A DNA stretch of 64,000 bases from NCBI RefSeq assembly GCF_917563925.1, contig NZ_CAKJTJ010000004.1, positions 88,683 to 152,682 on the forward strand, written 5' to 3'. The position numbers and the translations under genes were made by a program. Origin of the DNA: Sutcliffiella rhizosphaerae (GTDB lineage: Bacteria; Bacillota; Bacilli; Bacillales; Bacillaceae_I). This document shows positions 19,842-29,351 of this stretch, in pieces; within the stretch, counting starts at the first letter, position 1; every line of letters starts with the position of its first letter. The notes beneath the pieces are model-generated. The model was not told where the DNA came from. It saw nothing but the letters and a program-made list of their open reading frames with translations, and made no database searches.

Positions 19842-20157
19842 ATGAAGTTTTCTCCTTCAGGGTGTTTGCTAATTTTCATTTTACAATTTTCGACTAAAAA
19901 TGCAATTACTAGTTTCATGATTTCCATAAATGCTGGGATACAAATGCTTAAATGATAGATAAAAGAAAAGGACGGAAATGACTGATAATCACTACAATTT
20001 GAATTCAAAGAGCATCAAAGGAAATGGCTTTTGTTTGCCGATTGGAAAATATGTTCATAGCCCACAATATAGATTCCTTAACATTTTTATGGAAAATCTA
20101 CCTTCATCCAGTGTTAGTAATTAAATAATATTTTACCTTAATGTAAGTTAGTTCCTT
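19842..20157. other. intergenic region, nothing certain
   Basis: AT-rich, with no open frame or clear hairpin. It must contain the ketosynthase-kinase promoter, but no box pair was convincing. Confidence 0.4.
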
Positions 20158-20745
20158 TTAGGTAAAAAACCTTTTGAAAAGGGAATTCATTTTCAGGAAA
20201 GGATTAAGAGAACCAATATTATCAGAAAAAAGAATCCCTGGAATTCGACCAAAACTGGGCAAATTCCAGGGTTTTTGAGTTGGGAAATAACGTGGAAATG
20301 GGGGTGAAGTTGGAGTAGAAAAAGACGAATCCCTATAGATACGGAGCAGACACAAATTATCAAATTCATTGTGATGAGCAACACGTTTCTCCGATTCTAT
20401 AAATTGTATACCTATCACATCATTAGGAACATACCCTTCCTCCGTCATTGAAAATAGCTTTTCAATCGTTTGATCAACTTTCCTCCATGAGCTTTCCCTT
20501 TTCAAGTGAAGAACGAGATAGTCATACTCATCGGTTTTCTTGCGTTGATCCCATTTCCACCAAGAGAGATCCATTGGCAGTGTTCGGCCTTTTAATTTAT
20601 CAAACTTGGAATCTTCCACATAACACTCAAATCCAAGCATTTCACCAAGTCGTGCAAAGTAATCGATTTTCCTTTGGAGAACATCGATTTGTTGTGATTG
20701 TGTATTTAGGTAATTCCTAACATACCCTTCAAAATTTACATGTGG
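20158..20745 (-). pseudogene. remnant of an unidentified gene, start lost
   Basis: A frame of 160 residues from ATG 20640 has no proper ribosome binding site. In the same frame the coding-like sequence continues upstream (FEGYVRNYLNTQSQQIDVL, then LGEMLGFECYVEDS) to a TAA at 20746-20748, with no ATG, GTG or TTG. The central part (YLVLHLKRES, GIQFIESEKRVAHHNEFDN) looks like genuine protein. The Pro/Phe-rich tail after about residue 105 looks out of frame. Family not recognised; best read as a decayed gene. Confidence 0.5.
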
Positions 20746-20769
20746 TTAGATGTTGTTTTTGAACCTCTC

Positions 20770-21450
20770 TCAATCTCTTACCTTAAATGGTGCGGAGCTT
20801 GATTCGGAAGTAATAGAAACGTCCCCCTGCTCTAACTCTATTAGCACTTCTTCACCAAGTTTAGCTCCTGTTAGTTTTACTCTTCCGGGAGAGGAGAAGT
20901 CTGCAGGCATGTAGCCATTGAGTGGCATGTCTGGGAAGAAGAGGCCTAAAGTTTGGTACGTTTCGGCGATCAATTTACTGCAGGTGTAATCGTTGCTCTG
21001 AGAGGTAATATGGAAGAACCTTCCTTCAATTACTTCTTCAATCATTTTCCATTGTGAAGGATTAGGGATGCCATGAACTTTTTGCATATAGACAAATAGC
21101 TGTTCTTCGTCTATGTTTTCCCCCTCTAAATTTATAGAACGTAATGCATATTGGGGTGGTTCATATGGATCAAGGTCTTTCCCATATGTGTTCAATCGAT
21201 CAATTAACTTTACAACTTTCGGTCCTGTCTTGTGATCGTGAAAATAGACATCTTCTAAATTTGTTAATGCAGTCGATTCAAAGAAATATACCTCGCCCGC
21301 AGGATCAGGACGAACTACCATCCCAACATGAGACCACATGCTGTGTTCTAGCTTTTCTACAAGCTTACTAATAGAATATTTGCCGCTAAACAATACCAAA
21401 TCCCCTGTTTTCAAATGTGGAAGAAGTGATTGATATGTACTTGTTTTCAT
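20770..21450 (-). CDS. permuted papain-fold hydrolase (YiiX/C92-like)
   Basis: A 226-residue protein in the circularly permuted NlpC/P60 order. GDLVLFSGK and SMWSHVGMVV (catalytic His near residue 41) come first, and the nucleophile motif DYTCSKLIAETY (Cys near 158) comes late. There is no signal peptide, so it is probably cytoplasmic. GGAGGTAATTT precedes the ATG. It is divergent from the diguanylate cyclase. The substrate may be an amide or thioester of lipid or peptide; unknown. Confidence 0.8.
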   Translation of the reverse strand: MKTSTYQSLLPHLKTGDLVLFSGKYSISKLVEKLEHSMWSHVGMVVRPDPAGEVYFFESTALTNLEDVYFHDHKTGPKVVKLIDRLNTYGKDLDPYEPPQYALRSINLEGENIDEEQLFVYMQKVHGIPNPSQWKMIEEVIEGRFFHITSQSNDYTCSKLIAETYQTLGLFFPDMPLNGYMPADFSSPGRVKLTGAKLGEEVLIELEQGDVSITSESSSAPFKVRD

Positions 21451-21487
21451 AAATTACCTCCGTTGACAATATTTTGATAGTGAGTCA

Positions 21488-21496
21488 TGGTATAAT
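21488..21496 (+). promoter_or_regulatory. extended -10 promoter of the diguanylate cyclase gene
   Basis: TGGTATAAT is a perfect extended -10 (TGN-TATAAT) about 38 nt before the ATG. A TTGACA lies at 21463-21468 but 22 nt away, too far for the usual spacing. Confidence 0.5.
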
Positions 21497-21533
21497 TATA
21501 TCGAAAAATTCGAAATTTAAGGAGTATAGTTGA

Positions 21534-23702
21534 ATGAAATTTATCTCTTCCAAACTATTAATACTCTTCTTTTTCATATATTTCCTTCTTTCCTTTCCTT
21601 TGTATTCCAAAGCTACCACTGATCCTATCGTGGTTCCGGAACAGTTTACTGAAATATCCCTTACGAAAGAACTTCACATATATTTAGATAATAATAGTGA
21701 AATGCCAGATGAAGAAATTCTTCAAAAACAAGAGGAGTTCCTATCCCTTCAAGAAGCAAATGTTTCCGGAGATCTTTCTGACGTTACTTATTGGATAAAA
21801 GTAACCCTCCTGGATGAAGCTTCTTTTAATCGAGAATTACTTCTTGAACTAAAAAAGCCACATCTTAGTTCGGTCGAATTGTTCTCAGTTAAGAATGAGA
21901 GTCTTCTTTTAGAAGAAAAAATGGGCTACCAATACCCATTTAATATGCGGGAAATCGATCATCGAAATTTGGTGTTCCCCCTTCAATTATCGTCTCAGCA
22001 AGCTGAAACATTCTATTTGAAAATAAAAACAAATAGCTTTTTCCAGGCACCGGTGTCGTTATGGGAGCCAATCGCTTTTTCTGCTGCCAATTATGAAGCA
22101 CAAACATTGTTCGGTATATACTATGGCGTCATGCTAGCAATGATAGCTTATAACAGCTTTTTGTTCTTATCCTTAAAAGATCGAGCATACCTTTATTACA
22201 TCTGTTTCATTATGGGATTCATGATGCTACAACTAATTTGGGATGGTTTTGCATTCCAATGGCTTTGGGGAGATTACCCATGGTTTGCGCTTCGATCTAA
22301 TGCATTTTTCATCATTTGGAACTCCTTGTTTTCCTTACAATTTGCCAAGCATTTTTTACAGTTGAAAACCTATGCACCATACCTTAATAAAATAGCAAAT
22401 ATTTTTATTACAATCTGCTCTATATTACTTTTCGTACCCTTTATTTTAGATGTAACGACCAGCACTAGAATTAGCATGCTTCTAGCAACTGTTTTCGTCA
22501 TACTGCTGATAACTACAGTTATGAAAGTAAGATTATATACAAGAGAAGCTAAGTTTTTTATCTTGGCTTGGTCCCTATTATTTTTCGGAGTGATAATAAA
22601 CTTACTGGCAGCCTATAAAGTCATTCCACTAACTCCCATAGCTTTATATGCTCCAAAAATAGGTTCATTAGTTGTGGTAATCGTTCTGTCACTTGGACTT
22701 GCAGACAAAATAAAACGAATTACAGCTGAAAAGGAACGGGAGGCAAGAAAATATTACATTCAAACTTTACTCCAAAACTCTTTTAGCCAATTAGGAAAAA
22801 TAAAGGACTTTCCGACATTAATTGAACGAGGATTACAAAGTTTAATGGCCGTAACCAAATATGAAAAGGGTATTTATCTTGTGTATGAAAATGAGGAATG
22901 GAAACTGATTAAAAAAACGAGCGAAGACATAACCATTAATCAGCCCATACCTTTATACAAACCGTCTCTTGAAAAAAAACTAACCAATCTCGATATCCAT
23001 CCTGAAGCATTCGGCATTGAGGACGATATTAACACCCTCTTCTGTATTCCCATTACTACCGAGCAACACACTGGTATGTTTGTCGTCTATTCAGAGGAAT
23101 GGACTGAACTACAAAGCTTTGAGGAAGACATCATCTTCCCATCCTTTACAGAACAACTGACCTTATTTATTAGTAATATCAAAGATTACCAACTTTTAAA
23201 AGAAACCGTGATGTATGATCATTTAACGAAAGTTTTTACTCGCAAGTATTTTATTGAAAATGCCGATGACTTAATTGTTCATGCCTTCCAATCAGAACAA
23301 CCAATTTCGTTACTACTATTAGATATCGATCATTTTAAGCAAGTGAATGACAACTATGGGCACGCAATTGGAGATCTTGCTATTCAATTTGTAGCGAAAA
23401 ACATTCAAGAGGTATGTAAAGAGAATGGCATAGTAGGAAGATTTGGAGGGGAGGAATTCATCGTCCTTTTACCAAACACCACTAATAAGCAAGCTTCACA
23501 AATTGCAGAAAAATTAATTAACGCCCACCGCCAGCAGCCTTTCGTACTTGAAAATGGGCCATCGCTTTCCATTACGATCAGCATCGGTGTTTGTACAAGC
23601 GACCAGTACCTTATGAGCTTGGAAGACATGTTCCAATGTGCGGATGAAGCTTTGTATGAGGCCAAAAACCAAGGGCGAAATCAGGTAGTAGTATACTCAT
23701 AG
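21534..23702 (+). CDS. 7TM sensor diguanylate cyclase
   Basis: A 722-residue protein: signal peptide (about 1-28), an extracytoplasmic 7TMR-DISMED2-type beta domain (about 35-185), seven TM helices (about 190-395), a GAF-like region (about 410-555) and a C-terminal GGDEF domain (about 560-722). The active site reads GGEEF near residue 638, a catalytically competent variant. The inhibitory RxxD site expected ahead of it is absent (KENG instead), so product inhibition is probably lost. AAGGAGTATAGTTG precedes the ATG. Confidence 0.92.
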   Translation: MKFISSKLLILFFFIYFLLSFPLYSKATTDPIVVPEQFTEISLTKELHIYLDNNSEMPDEEILQKQEEFLSLQEANVSGDLSDVTYWIKVTLLDEASFNRELLLELKKPHLSSVELFSVKNESLLLEEKMGYQYPFNMREIDHRNLVFPLQLSSQQAETFYLKIKTNSFFQAPVSLWEPIAFSAANYEAQTLFGIYYGVMLAMIAYNSFLFLSLKDRAYLYYICFIMGFMMLQLIWDGFAFQWLWGDYPWFALRSNAFFIIWNSLFSLQFAKHFLQLKTYAPYLNKIANIFITICSILLFVPFILDVTTSTRISMLLATVFVILLITTVMKVRLYTREAKFFILAWSLLFFGVIINLLAAYKVIPLTPIALYAPKIGSLVVVIVLSLGLADKIKRITAEKEREARKYYIQTLLQNSFSQLGKIKDFPTLIERGLQSLMAVTKYEKGIYLVYENEEWKLIKKTSEDITINQPIPLYKPSLEKKLTNLDIHPEAFGIEDDINTLFCIPITTEQHTGMFVVYSEEWTELQSFEEDIIFPSFTEQLTLFISNIKDYQLLKETVMYDHLTKVFTRKYFIENADDLIVHAFQSEQPISLLLLDIDHFKQVNDNYGHAIGDLAIQFVAKNIQEVCKENGIVGRFGGEEFIVLLPNTTNKQASQIAEKLINAHRQQPFVLENGPSLSITISIGVCTSDQYLMSLEDMFQCADEALYEAKNQGRNQVVVYS

Positions 23703-23744
23703 AAATTTAAAGAGGCGTGAAGAATAACCCTTTTTATGTTTTAT

Positions 23745-23788
23745 AAAAAGAACCAAACCTTCATTTATTGTAAGGTTTGGTTCTTTTT
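23745..23788. terminator. strong bidirectional terminator
   Basis: A perfect 17-bp inverted repeat: 23745-23761 (ending AACCAAACCTT) and 23772-23788 (AAGGTTTGGTTC then T run), with a 10-nt loop. It separates the converging cyclase gene and mdh. Confidence 0.9.
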
Positions 23789-23796
23789 CAATCGAA

Positions 23797-24732
23797 CTAT
23801 AACATTTTCATGACATTCTTTACCGCTTTTACAGACTTATCAAGTGCATTTTTTTCAATATCGGTCAATTGCAGTTCAATGACACTTTCAATGCCATTTC
23901 CCCCAATGATCGTTGGCACACCTAAATAAAGGTTTTCATATCCATATTCTCCTTCAAGATAAGCAATAGAAGGAAGAATTCTCTTTTTATCTTTTAAAAT
24001 AGCTTCTGCCATCTGGACCATCGATGCTGCTGGTGCATAGTAAGCACTACCTTTTCCTAACAATTCTACGATTTCTCCTCCGCCTTTTCGAGTCCGTTCA
24101 ACAATAGATTCAATTTTTTCAGCAGATAGAATTCGATCTAGTGGAATTCCTCCTGCATAGGAATATCGAATTAATGGGACCATTTCATCTCCATGTCCAC
24201 CGAGCACAAAACCCGATATATCTTCTACTGATACATTTAATTCCTCAGCCACAAACGTATTAAAACGGGCAGTATCTAACACTCCTGATTGACCAATTAC
24301 ACGGTTTTTCGGAAACCCTGTTGTTTGATAGCAAACATATGTCATAGCATCAACTGGATTGCTCAATACAATGATATAGCTTTCTGGTGCATATTCCTTA
24401 ATATTTTCCGATACTTGTTTCATAATGTTAGCATTGGTAACGACAAGTTCATCCCGACTCATACCCGGCTTTCGTGGTAAGCCTGCTGTTATAAGCACGA
24501 GGTCTGCACCTTGAATATCCTGATAGTCGGCGGTACCAGTCATTTTTGAATCGAATTTTTGTATAGGACTAGTTTGTAGCATGTCCAATGCTTTTCCTTT
24601 TGTAGGTTTTTCCTGTTCAGGTATATCGACAAGTACAATATCTCCAAGCTCTTTTTGTGCCAACATCAATGCTGCTGTAGCCCCAGTAAATCCTGAACCG
24701 ATTACTGCTATTTTTCTTCTTTTAAAAGCCAT
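23797..24732 (-). CDS. mdh: malate dehydrogenase
   Basis: A 311-residue MDH/LDH-fold enzyme. The Rossmann motif is [17 protein letters not shown]. The substrate loop [14 protein letters not shown] has Arg at the specificity position, which indicates malate rather than lactate. Catalytic His is in [10 protein letters not shown]. The ATG at 24732 is preferred over 24765 because CGGAGGGTTTCAA precedes it. It follows the last microcompartment gene by about 85 bp, but a strong terminator lies between. In B. subtilis mdh sits with citZ and icd, so this isolated copy beside eut is unusual. Confidence 0.92.
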   Translation of the reverse strand: MAFKRRKIAVIGSGFTGATAALMLAQKELGDIVLVDIPEQEKPTKGKALDMLQTSPIQKFDSKMTGTADYQDIQGADLVLITAGLPRKPGMSRDELVVTNANIMKQVSENIKEYAPESYIIVLSNPVDAMTYVCYQTTGFPKNRVIGQSGVLDTARFNTFVAEELNVSVEDISGFVLGGHGDEMVPLIRYSYAGGIPLDRILSAEKIESIVERTRKGGGEIVELLGKGSAYYAPAASMVQMAEAILKDKKRILPSIAYLEGEYGYENLYLGVPTIIGGNGIESVIELQLTDIEKNALDKSVKAVKNVMKML

Positions 24733-24796
24733 TTGAAACCCTCCGTTTATTTTTCTGTGAAGCAATGTTGATCATGGTACTTTTACCTCTATCTGT

Positions 24797-24840
24797 AAAA
24801 AAGAATTACCCAACTATTACACGCCTTCGTTAGGTAATTC
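24797..24840 (-). terminator. terminator at the end of the microcompartment operon
   Basis: On the minus strand GAATTACCTAAC (24840-24829) pairs with GTTGGGTAATTC (24814-24803), 12 bp with one G-U, then six T. The 5' arm lies inside the last codons of the shell gene. Confidence 0.85.
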
Positions 24841-25173
24841 TTCTGAATGGTTTTTTGGTTTTCTTCCAGTCTTCTTACGCGGTAGTTTATTTTGTTGGGT
24901 TTTATTAGATTGAAAAATACCCCCTATTCCCTTATCCGGGTTTGGAATGACATGAGCTGACACCAGTTCTCCGACTCGGGTTGCTGCTTCTTTCCCCGCA
25001 TCAATAGCAGCTTGTACTGCCCCAACATCTCCTTCTACCAAAACAGTGACAAGCGCAGCATCCACTTTTTCCTGTGTTAGTAATTGTACATTTGCTGCTT
25101 TTAGCATGGCATCAGCAGCTTCAATGGAGCCAATTAATCCTCTCGTTTCAATCATTCCTAATGCTTTCCTCAT
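24817..25173 (-). CDS. BMC-domain shell protein with a basic C-terminal tail
   Basis: A 118-residue protein. Residues 1-90 are a hexameric BMC domain ([26 protein letters not shown], then HVIPNPD), and residues 92-118 form a hydrophilic tail containing LPRKKTGRKPKNH. Size and layout recall EutK/CcmK-type shell proteins with extra nucleic-acid-binding tails, but no folded extra domain is visible. The first 26 nt overlap eutN, implying coupling. It is distinct from the EutM at 26803, so the shell has two such hexamers. Confidence 0.9.
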   Translation of the reverse strand: MRKALGMIETRGLIGSIEAADAMLKAANVQLLTQEKVDAALVTVLVEGDVGAVQAAIDAGKEAATRVGELVSAHVIPNPDKGIGGIFQSNKTQQNKLPRKKTGRKPKNHSEELPNEGV

Positions 25174-25450
25174 GCTTGCCGCCTCCTTCTATATCGACTG
25201 AATCAATTATTCCTATTATGAGGGCGTCAATAGGCAAATTTGCTTCCGGCATCATATTTGTTGCTGCACTACCGTTAGTTACCATTACTCTATCCCCTAC
25301 TCCGGCACCAATTCGATCCACTGCAATATATGGTTCTTTTGTGGTATCACCATTTGGACGTTCAGGCTGTACAAACAGAAACTTTAAACCCGTTAGGTTT
25401 TCTTCCTTTCTTGTAGCCCATACGTTTCCTATAACTGTACCTAATTGCAT
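25148..25450 (-). CDS. eutN: EutN/CcmL-type shell vertex protein
   Basis: A 100-residue pentameric vertex protein. It shows MQLGTVIGNVWATRKEENLTGLKFLFVQP, the family-typical VDRIGAGVGDRVMVTNGSAA and a final DALIIGIID-type strand. It should cap the vertices of the microcompartment. It lies 2 bp after the unknown eut gene and overlaps the tailed shell gene. Confidence 0.93.
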   Translation of the reverse strand: MQLGTVIGNVWATRKEENLTGLKFLFVQPERPNGDTTKEPYIAVDRIGAGVGDRVMVTNGSAATNMMPEANLPIDALIIGIIDSVDIEGGGKHEESIRND

Positions 25451-25452
25451 CG

Positions 25453-26121
25453 TTAATCTGCTCCTTTGGGATCGAGTCTATGGATTGTTTTTCTTAATTC
25501 TCGTGCAGCATCACGGGCTAATGGAGTAATAATCGTGGCCGAAGAAATATAGATGATGTCCTCTTCTTGTAGATAAATATCTCTCTCTGTTAACAGGGGG
25601 CCTTCAAATGTACTAACATCTTTAGTGCTTTCCTTAGTTGCTAACCTTTCTTCAAAAGCCGCAAAAGATTGAAAGGAGACCCCAAAGCTCTCCAACTTCT
25701 TTTTATATGTTAATAGTTGGGACATGTATTCATTATTTACTACCTTTCTTTCATCTTCATATATTACTTGTTTCAGCATTTCTGTCGGGATGATGGTCGT
25801 ATCGATTCCTTGCATTAAAATGGAAGCTAATCTGGACGTCTCTGGAGTATCTGTAATTCCTAAAGCTCCTTTTACAAGCAAGTCTCGTGAACCATGTAGA
25901 AAAAGGACTGCATGAACATCATTTGGGACTGTTTCATCTTCCACACTTTTACTAATAATGTTCCATGAATGTTCCATGGCAGGAGAAGTAATGGTTTCAT
26001 TGCTTTTTGATTTATATACAAGTAAGTTCCGTTTGGTAACAACTTTTGTATTTTCATCCGTGATTGGCAACCGTTTTAAGACTTCGAGAACTATTTGTTC
26101 TACTAACTCTCTTTTATTCAT
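25453..26121 (-). CDS. eut-locus protein of unknown function with a putative encapsulation peptide
   Basis: A 222-residue protein. It begins MNKRELVEQIVLEVLKRLP, an amphipathic helix of the kind that targets enzymes into microcompartments, then has a linker and an alpha/beta-like domain (NDVHAVLFLHGSRDLLVKGALGI). It appears to be the Gram-positive eut-locus hypothetical family (TIGR02536-like, from memory). It overlaps pduL by 4 nt. The C-terminus (SSATIITPLARDAARELRK) is well structured. No cofactor motif is recognised. Eut loci elsewhere often carry eutT or eutQ, which are missing here, but similarity to them was not seen. Confidence 0.8.
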   Translation of the reverse strand: MNKRELVEQIVLEVLKRLPITDENTKVVTKRNLLVYKSKSNETITSPAMEHSWNIISKSVEDETVPNDVHAVLFLHGSRDLLVKGALGITDTPETSRLASILMQGIDTTIIPTEMLKQVIYEDERKVVNNEYMSQLLTYKKKLESFGVSFQSFAAFEERLATKESTKDVSTFEGPLLTERDIYLQEEDIIYISSATIITPLARDAARELRKTIHRLDPKGAD

Positions 26122-26777
26122 GAAGATCCCTCGATTTTTGCTAATATGCCGTTTGTATCTTTTCCTATTAAACTAGCATTTGCTTCATCTGTATCAATAT
26201 GCATTTCCAATTCATATCTGGAAGAAACACGTATTAAGACCTTAGAAAAAGCGATTGGCCTTTCTGTGGTCGTCGTGATGGTGACATACTCTCCATTCTG
26301 AACGGAAAACGATGCGGCATCACTAGGATTCATATGGATATGTGCCTGAGCAATGATTAACCCTTCTTGTTTATACAAGCTCCCTTTTGGTCCAACCAAT
26401 GTGATGGGAGCAGAGTTCTTAATATCCCCAGACTCCCTTAAAGGAGGTTTTAAACCAAGTTTAATGGAATCAGTTGCACTTACCTCCACTTGCGTACTTT
26501 TACGTACAGGACCAAGAATACGTACTTTTTCAATACTTCCCCTTGGTCCAACAATGGTAATGGTCTCATTCGCAGCAAACTGTCCTGGTTGGGAAAGGTC
26601 CTTTTTGTGAGTTAATGTGTATCCTGACCCAAACAATGCTTCCACATCAATTTGGGTCAAATGGCAATGCCTAGCAGATACCGCAATAGGAACAGATCGT
26701 GGTTGAATGGATGGTTGTTTGGCTAATTGACTGACCACTTCCTCTACAATCGCTTTAATCGCCGTTTCATTCATCAT
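26118..26777 (-). CDS. pduL: PduL-type phosphate acetyltransferase
   Basis: A 219-residue microcompartment phosphotransacylase converting acetyl-CoA to acetyl phosphate and recycling CoA in the lumen. It begins with the amphipathic MNETAIKAIVEEVVSQLAKQ, a likely encapsulation peptide. Two PduL domains follow, with the zinc-site motifs VSARHCHLT near residue 35 and AQAHIHMNPSDA near 145. It replaces the classical EutD. It is in the operon directly after eutM. Confidence 0.93.
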   Translation of the reverse strand: MMNETAIKAIVEEVVSQLAKQPSIQPRSVPIAVSARHCHLTQIDVEALFGSGYTLTHKKDLSQPGQFAANETITIVGPRGSIEKVRILGPVRKSTQVEVSATDSIKLGLKPPLRESGDIKNSAPITLVGPKGSLYKQEGLIIAQAHIHMNPSDAASFSVQNGEYVTITTTTERPIAFSKVLIRVSSRYELEMHIDTDEANASLIGKDTNGILAKIEGSS

Positions 26778-26802
26778 TACGTGCTCCTAAGCTCTGACTT
26801 GG

Positions 26803-27096
26803 TTATGCTTCTATCTCTAGCTTTGGTAAAATGCTTTCTAATTCATTGTGTGGACGTGGGATAACATGAACGGATTTCAACTCTCCAACTCGTTGGGCTG
26901 CGGCTGCACCTGCTTCCGTTGCAGCTTTCACTGCTCCTACATCTCCTCGCACAAGAACCGTAACGATTCCGCCTCCTACATGAACCTTTCCAACCAAATG
27001 GACGTTTGCTGCCTTTACCATTGCATCCGCTGCTTCTATTGATGCCACTAATCCCTTTGTTTCAATCATTCCTAATGCTGTCAATTCTCTTGCCAT
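26803..27096 (-). CDS. eutM: EutM-type hexameric shell protein
   Basis: A 97-residue BMC protein starting [26 protein letters not shown], with [11 protein letters not shown] at the end. Three ATGs in a row follow GAGGAGGAA; the third (27096) has 8 nt spacing and gives the standard EutM N-terminus. It starts right after the eutE stop. It should be the main facet component. Confidence 0.93.
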   Translation of the reverse strand: MARELTALGMIETKGLVASIEAADAMVKAANVHLVGKVHVGGGIVTVLVRGDVGAVKAATEAGAAAAQRVGELKSVHVIPRPHNELESILPKLEIEA

Positions 27097-27109
27097 CATC
27101 ATTTCCTCC

Positions 27110-28645
27110 TCATACATTCATTTGATATTTTTTGATTACTTCACTCACTAATTCGGCTATTATTTTTGGATCGATTTCTTGTTTCGGATCTATTTTTTCT
27201 ACTACACTTTTAACAATTTCATCTATCTGTTGCCCATTCTCATTTTGAGAGTTCAAAGTCTGGTTTGAAGATAATGATTGCTTTGGAATGGATATTTCCT
27301 TTATCCCATAGGCCATTTTTTTCACATTGAGTAAATGTCTTGCTGTTATATTATCAGAGGTAATATTCCCTCCATAGGAACCGCATCCTAGTGTAAGGGA
27401 TGGCATAAGTGCTGTTGTACCCCCTACTGCACCAATTGAAGACAGTGTGTTTACTAAAATTCTTGAAACAGGCATGGTTTGGGCAAATTCCTTTGCCACG
27501 TTGTCTTCATTCGTATGAAGCGACAAGGAGTGGCCTCTACCTCCAAGATTGAGAATGCGTAAACACAAATCTTTTGCTTCTTCATAACTATTGGCTGTAT
27601 AGAGAGGAAAGATTGGGGATAGCTTCTCAATGGAAAAGGGAATGTCCTTTCCTATTTTCGTTTCCTCCACAATAAGCAGTCTCGTATCCCTCGGAACAGA
27701 TATTCCTGCCAGACTAGCAATCTTTACAGCACTTTGTCCGACAATTTCTGGATTAAGCTTCCCAGGTGTAGGGGAGATCAGTTTCTCCATTTTTCTTTTT
27801 TCTTCTTCATTTAAAAAGTATGCTCCGTTGTTTTTCAATTCACGAATCGTCATTTCTTTAATGTTTCGATCGACGACAATCGCCTGCTCTGTAGCGCAGA
27901 TTGTCCCATTATCAAAGGTTTTGCTATCAACTATCATCTTTACTGTTTTTGCAACCTTGGCGCTTCGATGTATATAGACTGGGACGTTTCCTGGTCCCAC
28001 CCCATAAGCAGGCTTGCCGGAGCTATATGCTGCCCTGACAAGTCCACCTCCTCCTGTCGCTAAAATCAATTGGACATCCCTATGCATCATTAATTCTTCT
28101 GTGGCAGCGAGGGATGTCTTCTCAATCCACCCTATGATTCCTTCTGGTGCCCCTGCTTTTACCGCCGCTTCTAAGCAGATTCTTAGCGCTGCGATTGTAC
28201 AATTGACGGCACGACGGTGAGGACTAACAACAAGGGCATTTCTTGTTTTTAACGAGATTAGCGCTTTAAAAATAGCAGTAGAGGTTGGGTTGGTAGTTGG
28301 AATGATTCCAGCAATGACTCCAAACGGATCTGCGACTTCCACCACTTTATTTACACGGTCTTCCTTAATAATCCCCACCGTTTTTTCATCTTTAATAGAT
28401 TCATATACCGCTTTGGAACCAACTTCGTTTTTAATCTTTTTATGTTCAGCGACACCCATTCCTGTCTCTTCTACTGCCATCACTCCAAGCTCTAAGGCTT
28501 TTGCAAACGCGGCATCTGCGGCACTTTTCACAATGGCATCAACAGCTTCTTGTGAAAAAGATTGATAGATTAATTGCGCTTCCTTTGCTTTTTGGACGAC
28601 CATTCTCATTTTTTCTAATGACTGTTGATTCTTCTCAATGGACAT
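27110..28645 (-). CDS. eutE: CoA-acylating acetaldehyde dehydrogenase EutE
   Basis: A 511-residue aldehyde dehydrogenase turning acetaldehyde plus CoA and NAD+ into acetyl-CoA. Motifs: [29 protein letters not shown], and catalytic Cys in [17 protein letters not shown] Gly-poor linker of about 50 residues leads to a C-terminal amphipathic helix ([15 protein letters not shown]), a candidate encapsulation peptide at the C-terminus instead of the more usual N-terminus. Confidence 0.95.
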   Translation of the reverse strand: MSIEKNQQSLEKMRMVVQKAKEAQLIYQSFSQEAVDAIVKSAADAAFAKALELGVMAVEETGMGVAEHKKIKNEVGSKAVYESIKDEKTVGIIKEDRVNKVVEVADPFGVIAGIIPTTNPTSTAIFKALISLKTRNALVVSPHRRAVNCTIAALRICLEAAVKAGAPEGIIGWIEKTSLAATEELMMHRDVQLILATGGGGLVRAAYSSGKPAYGVGPGNVPVYIHRSAKVAKTVKMIVDSKTFDNGTICATEQAIVVDRNIKEMTIRELKNNGAYFLNEEEKRKMEKLISPTPGKLNPEIVGQSAVKIASLAGISVPRDTRLLIVEETKIGKDIPFSIEKLSPIFPLYTANSYEEAKDLCLRILNLGGRGHSLSLHTNEDNVAKEFAQTMPVSRILVNTLSSIGAVGGTTALMPSLTLGCGSYGGNITSDNITARHLLNVKKMAYGIKEISIPKQSLSSNQTLNSQNENGQQIDEIVKSVVEKIDPKQEIDPKIIAELVSEVIKKYQMNV

Positions 28646-28680
28646 TTATAGCATCACTCCTTTCTGGAAGCATTCCCTAA

Positions 28681-29334
28681 TTAATAGTGAAGTGGATTTT
28701 GGGCAACAGAAAGAATGGCTTCACGAAAGGCATCTGCTGCTGCCTGGCAAGCTGATTGAGAACCTGTTAACAAACCACCCCCAAAATTTGTTTCAGATGG
28801 AGGACCAAAAAATTTCACTAAACGAACATCCGCTGCTTTAATGGCTGCATCTAATCCATAAACTGCTTCTAAAGGAGGAGCAATTAAATAAGCAAGTGGC
28901 TCTCCTTGTTGGATTCCTGCTTCTTTTGAAAGATAGGAACCTGTTCTTGCCACAACATATGCATAGATAGCATGAGTTTTTTCCTCATTAATGGCTTCGA
29001 AATATGCGTCTGATTCAGCAGTTTGGATAATGGAGTCCATGCCGCTTTTCACTTCATCAGGAGTGGGTCCTGCAAGTATACCGATCATTTCTCCGGATAA
29101 TGGCCCTGAAGCATGAGCAGATCCTGCGTAAAATGATTTAGCATACACAACTTCCACATCTGCTCGCTTTGTTGCTTCATCCAGTGCTGTATAACCGACA
29201 TCATCTACGCTAGAAGTAAATACAGCTAAGCTTCTGTGATTCGGTTTCAATTGAAAGCTTTCAGCCAGAACACGATCGACATTCGGAATTATTCGTATCG
29301 CTAAAATTTCAGCGTGTATTTTGGCTAATGACAA
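28681..29334 (-). CDS. eutL: EutL-type trimeric shell protein
   Basis: A 217-residue tandem-BMC protein (two BMC domains, about 1-110 and 115-217) that forms pseudohexameric trimers with a gated pore. Recognised by AIRIIPNVDRVLAE, YAGSAHASGPLSGE and the C-terminal NFGGGLLTGSQSACQAAADAFREA. It lies between eutC and eutE with short gaps. Confidence 0.94.
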   Translation of the reverse strand: MSLAKIHAEILAIRIIPNVDRVLAESFQLKPNHRSLAVFTSSVDDVGYTALDEATKRADVEVVYAKSFYAGSAHASGPLSGEMIGILAGPTPDEVKSGMDSIIQTAESDAYFEAINEEKTHAIYAYVVARTGSYLSKEAGIQQGEPLAYLIAPPLEAVYGLDAAIKAADVRLVKFFGPPSETNFGGGLLTGSQSACQAAADAFREAILSVAQNPLHY

Positions 29335-29351
29335 AATACTGACCCCCTTTC

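Noticed and set aside
21463-21496. TTGACA/TATAAT promoter before the diguanylate cyclase
   Set aside because: The spacing is 22 nt, too long; only the extended -10 was kept.
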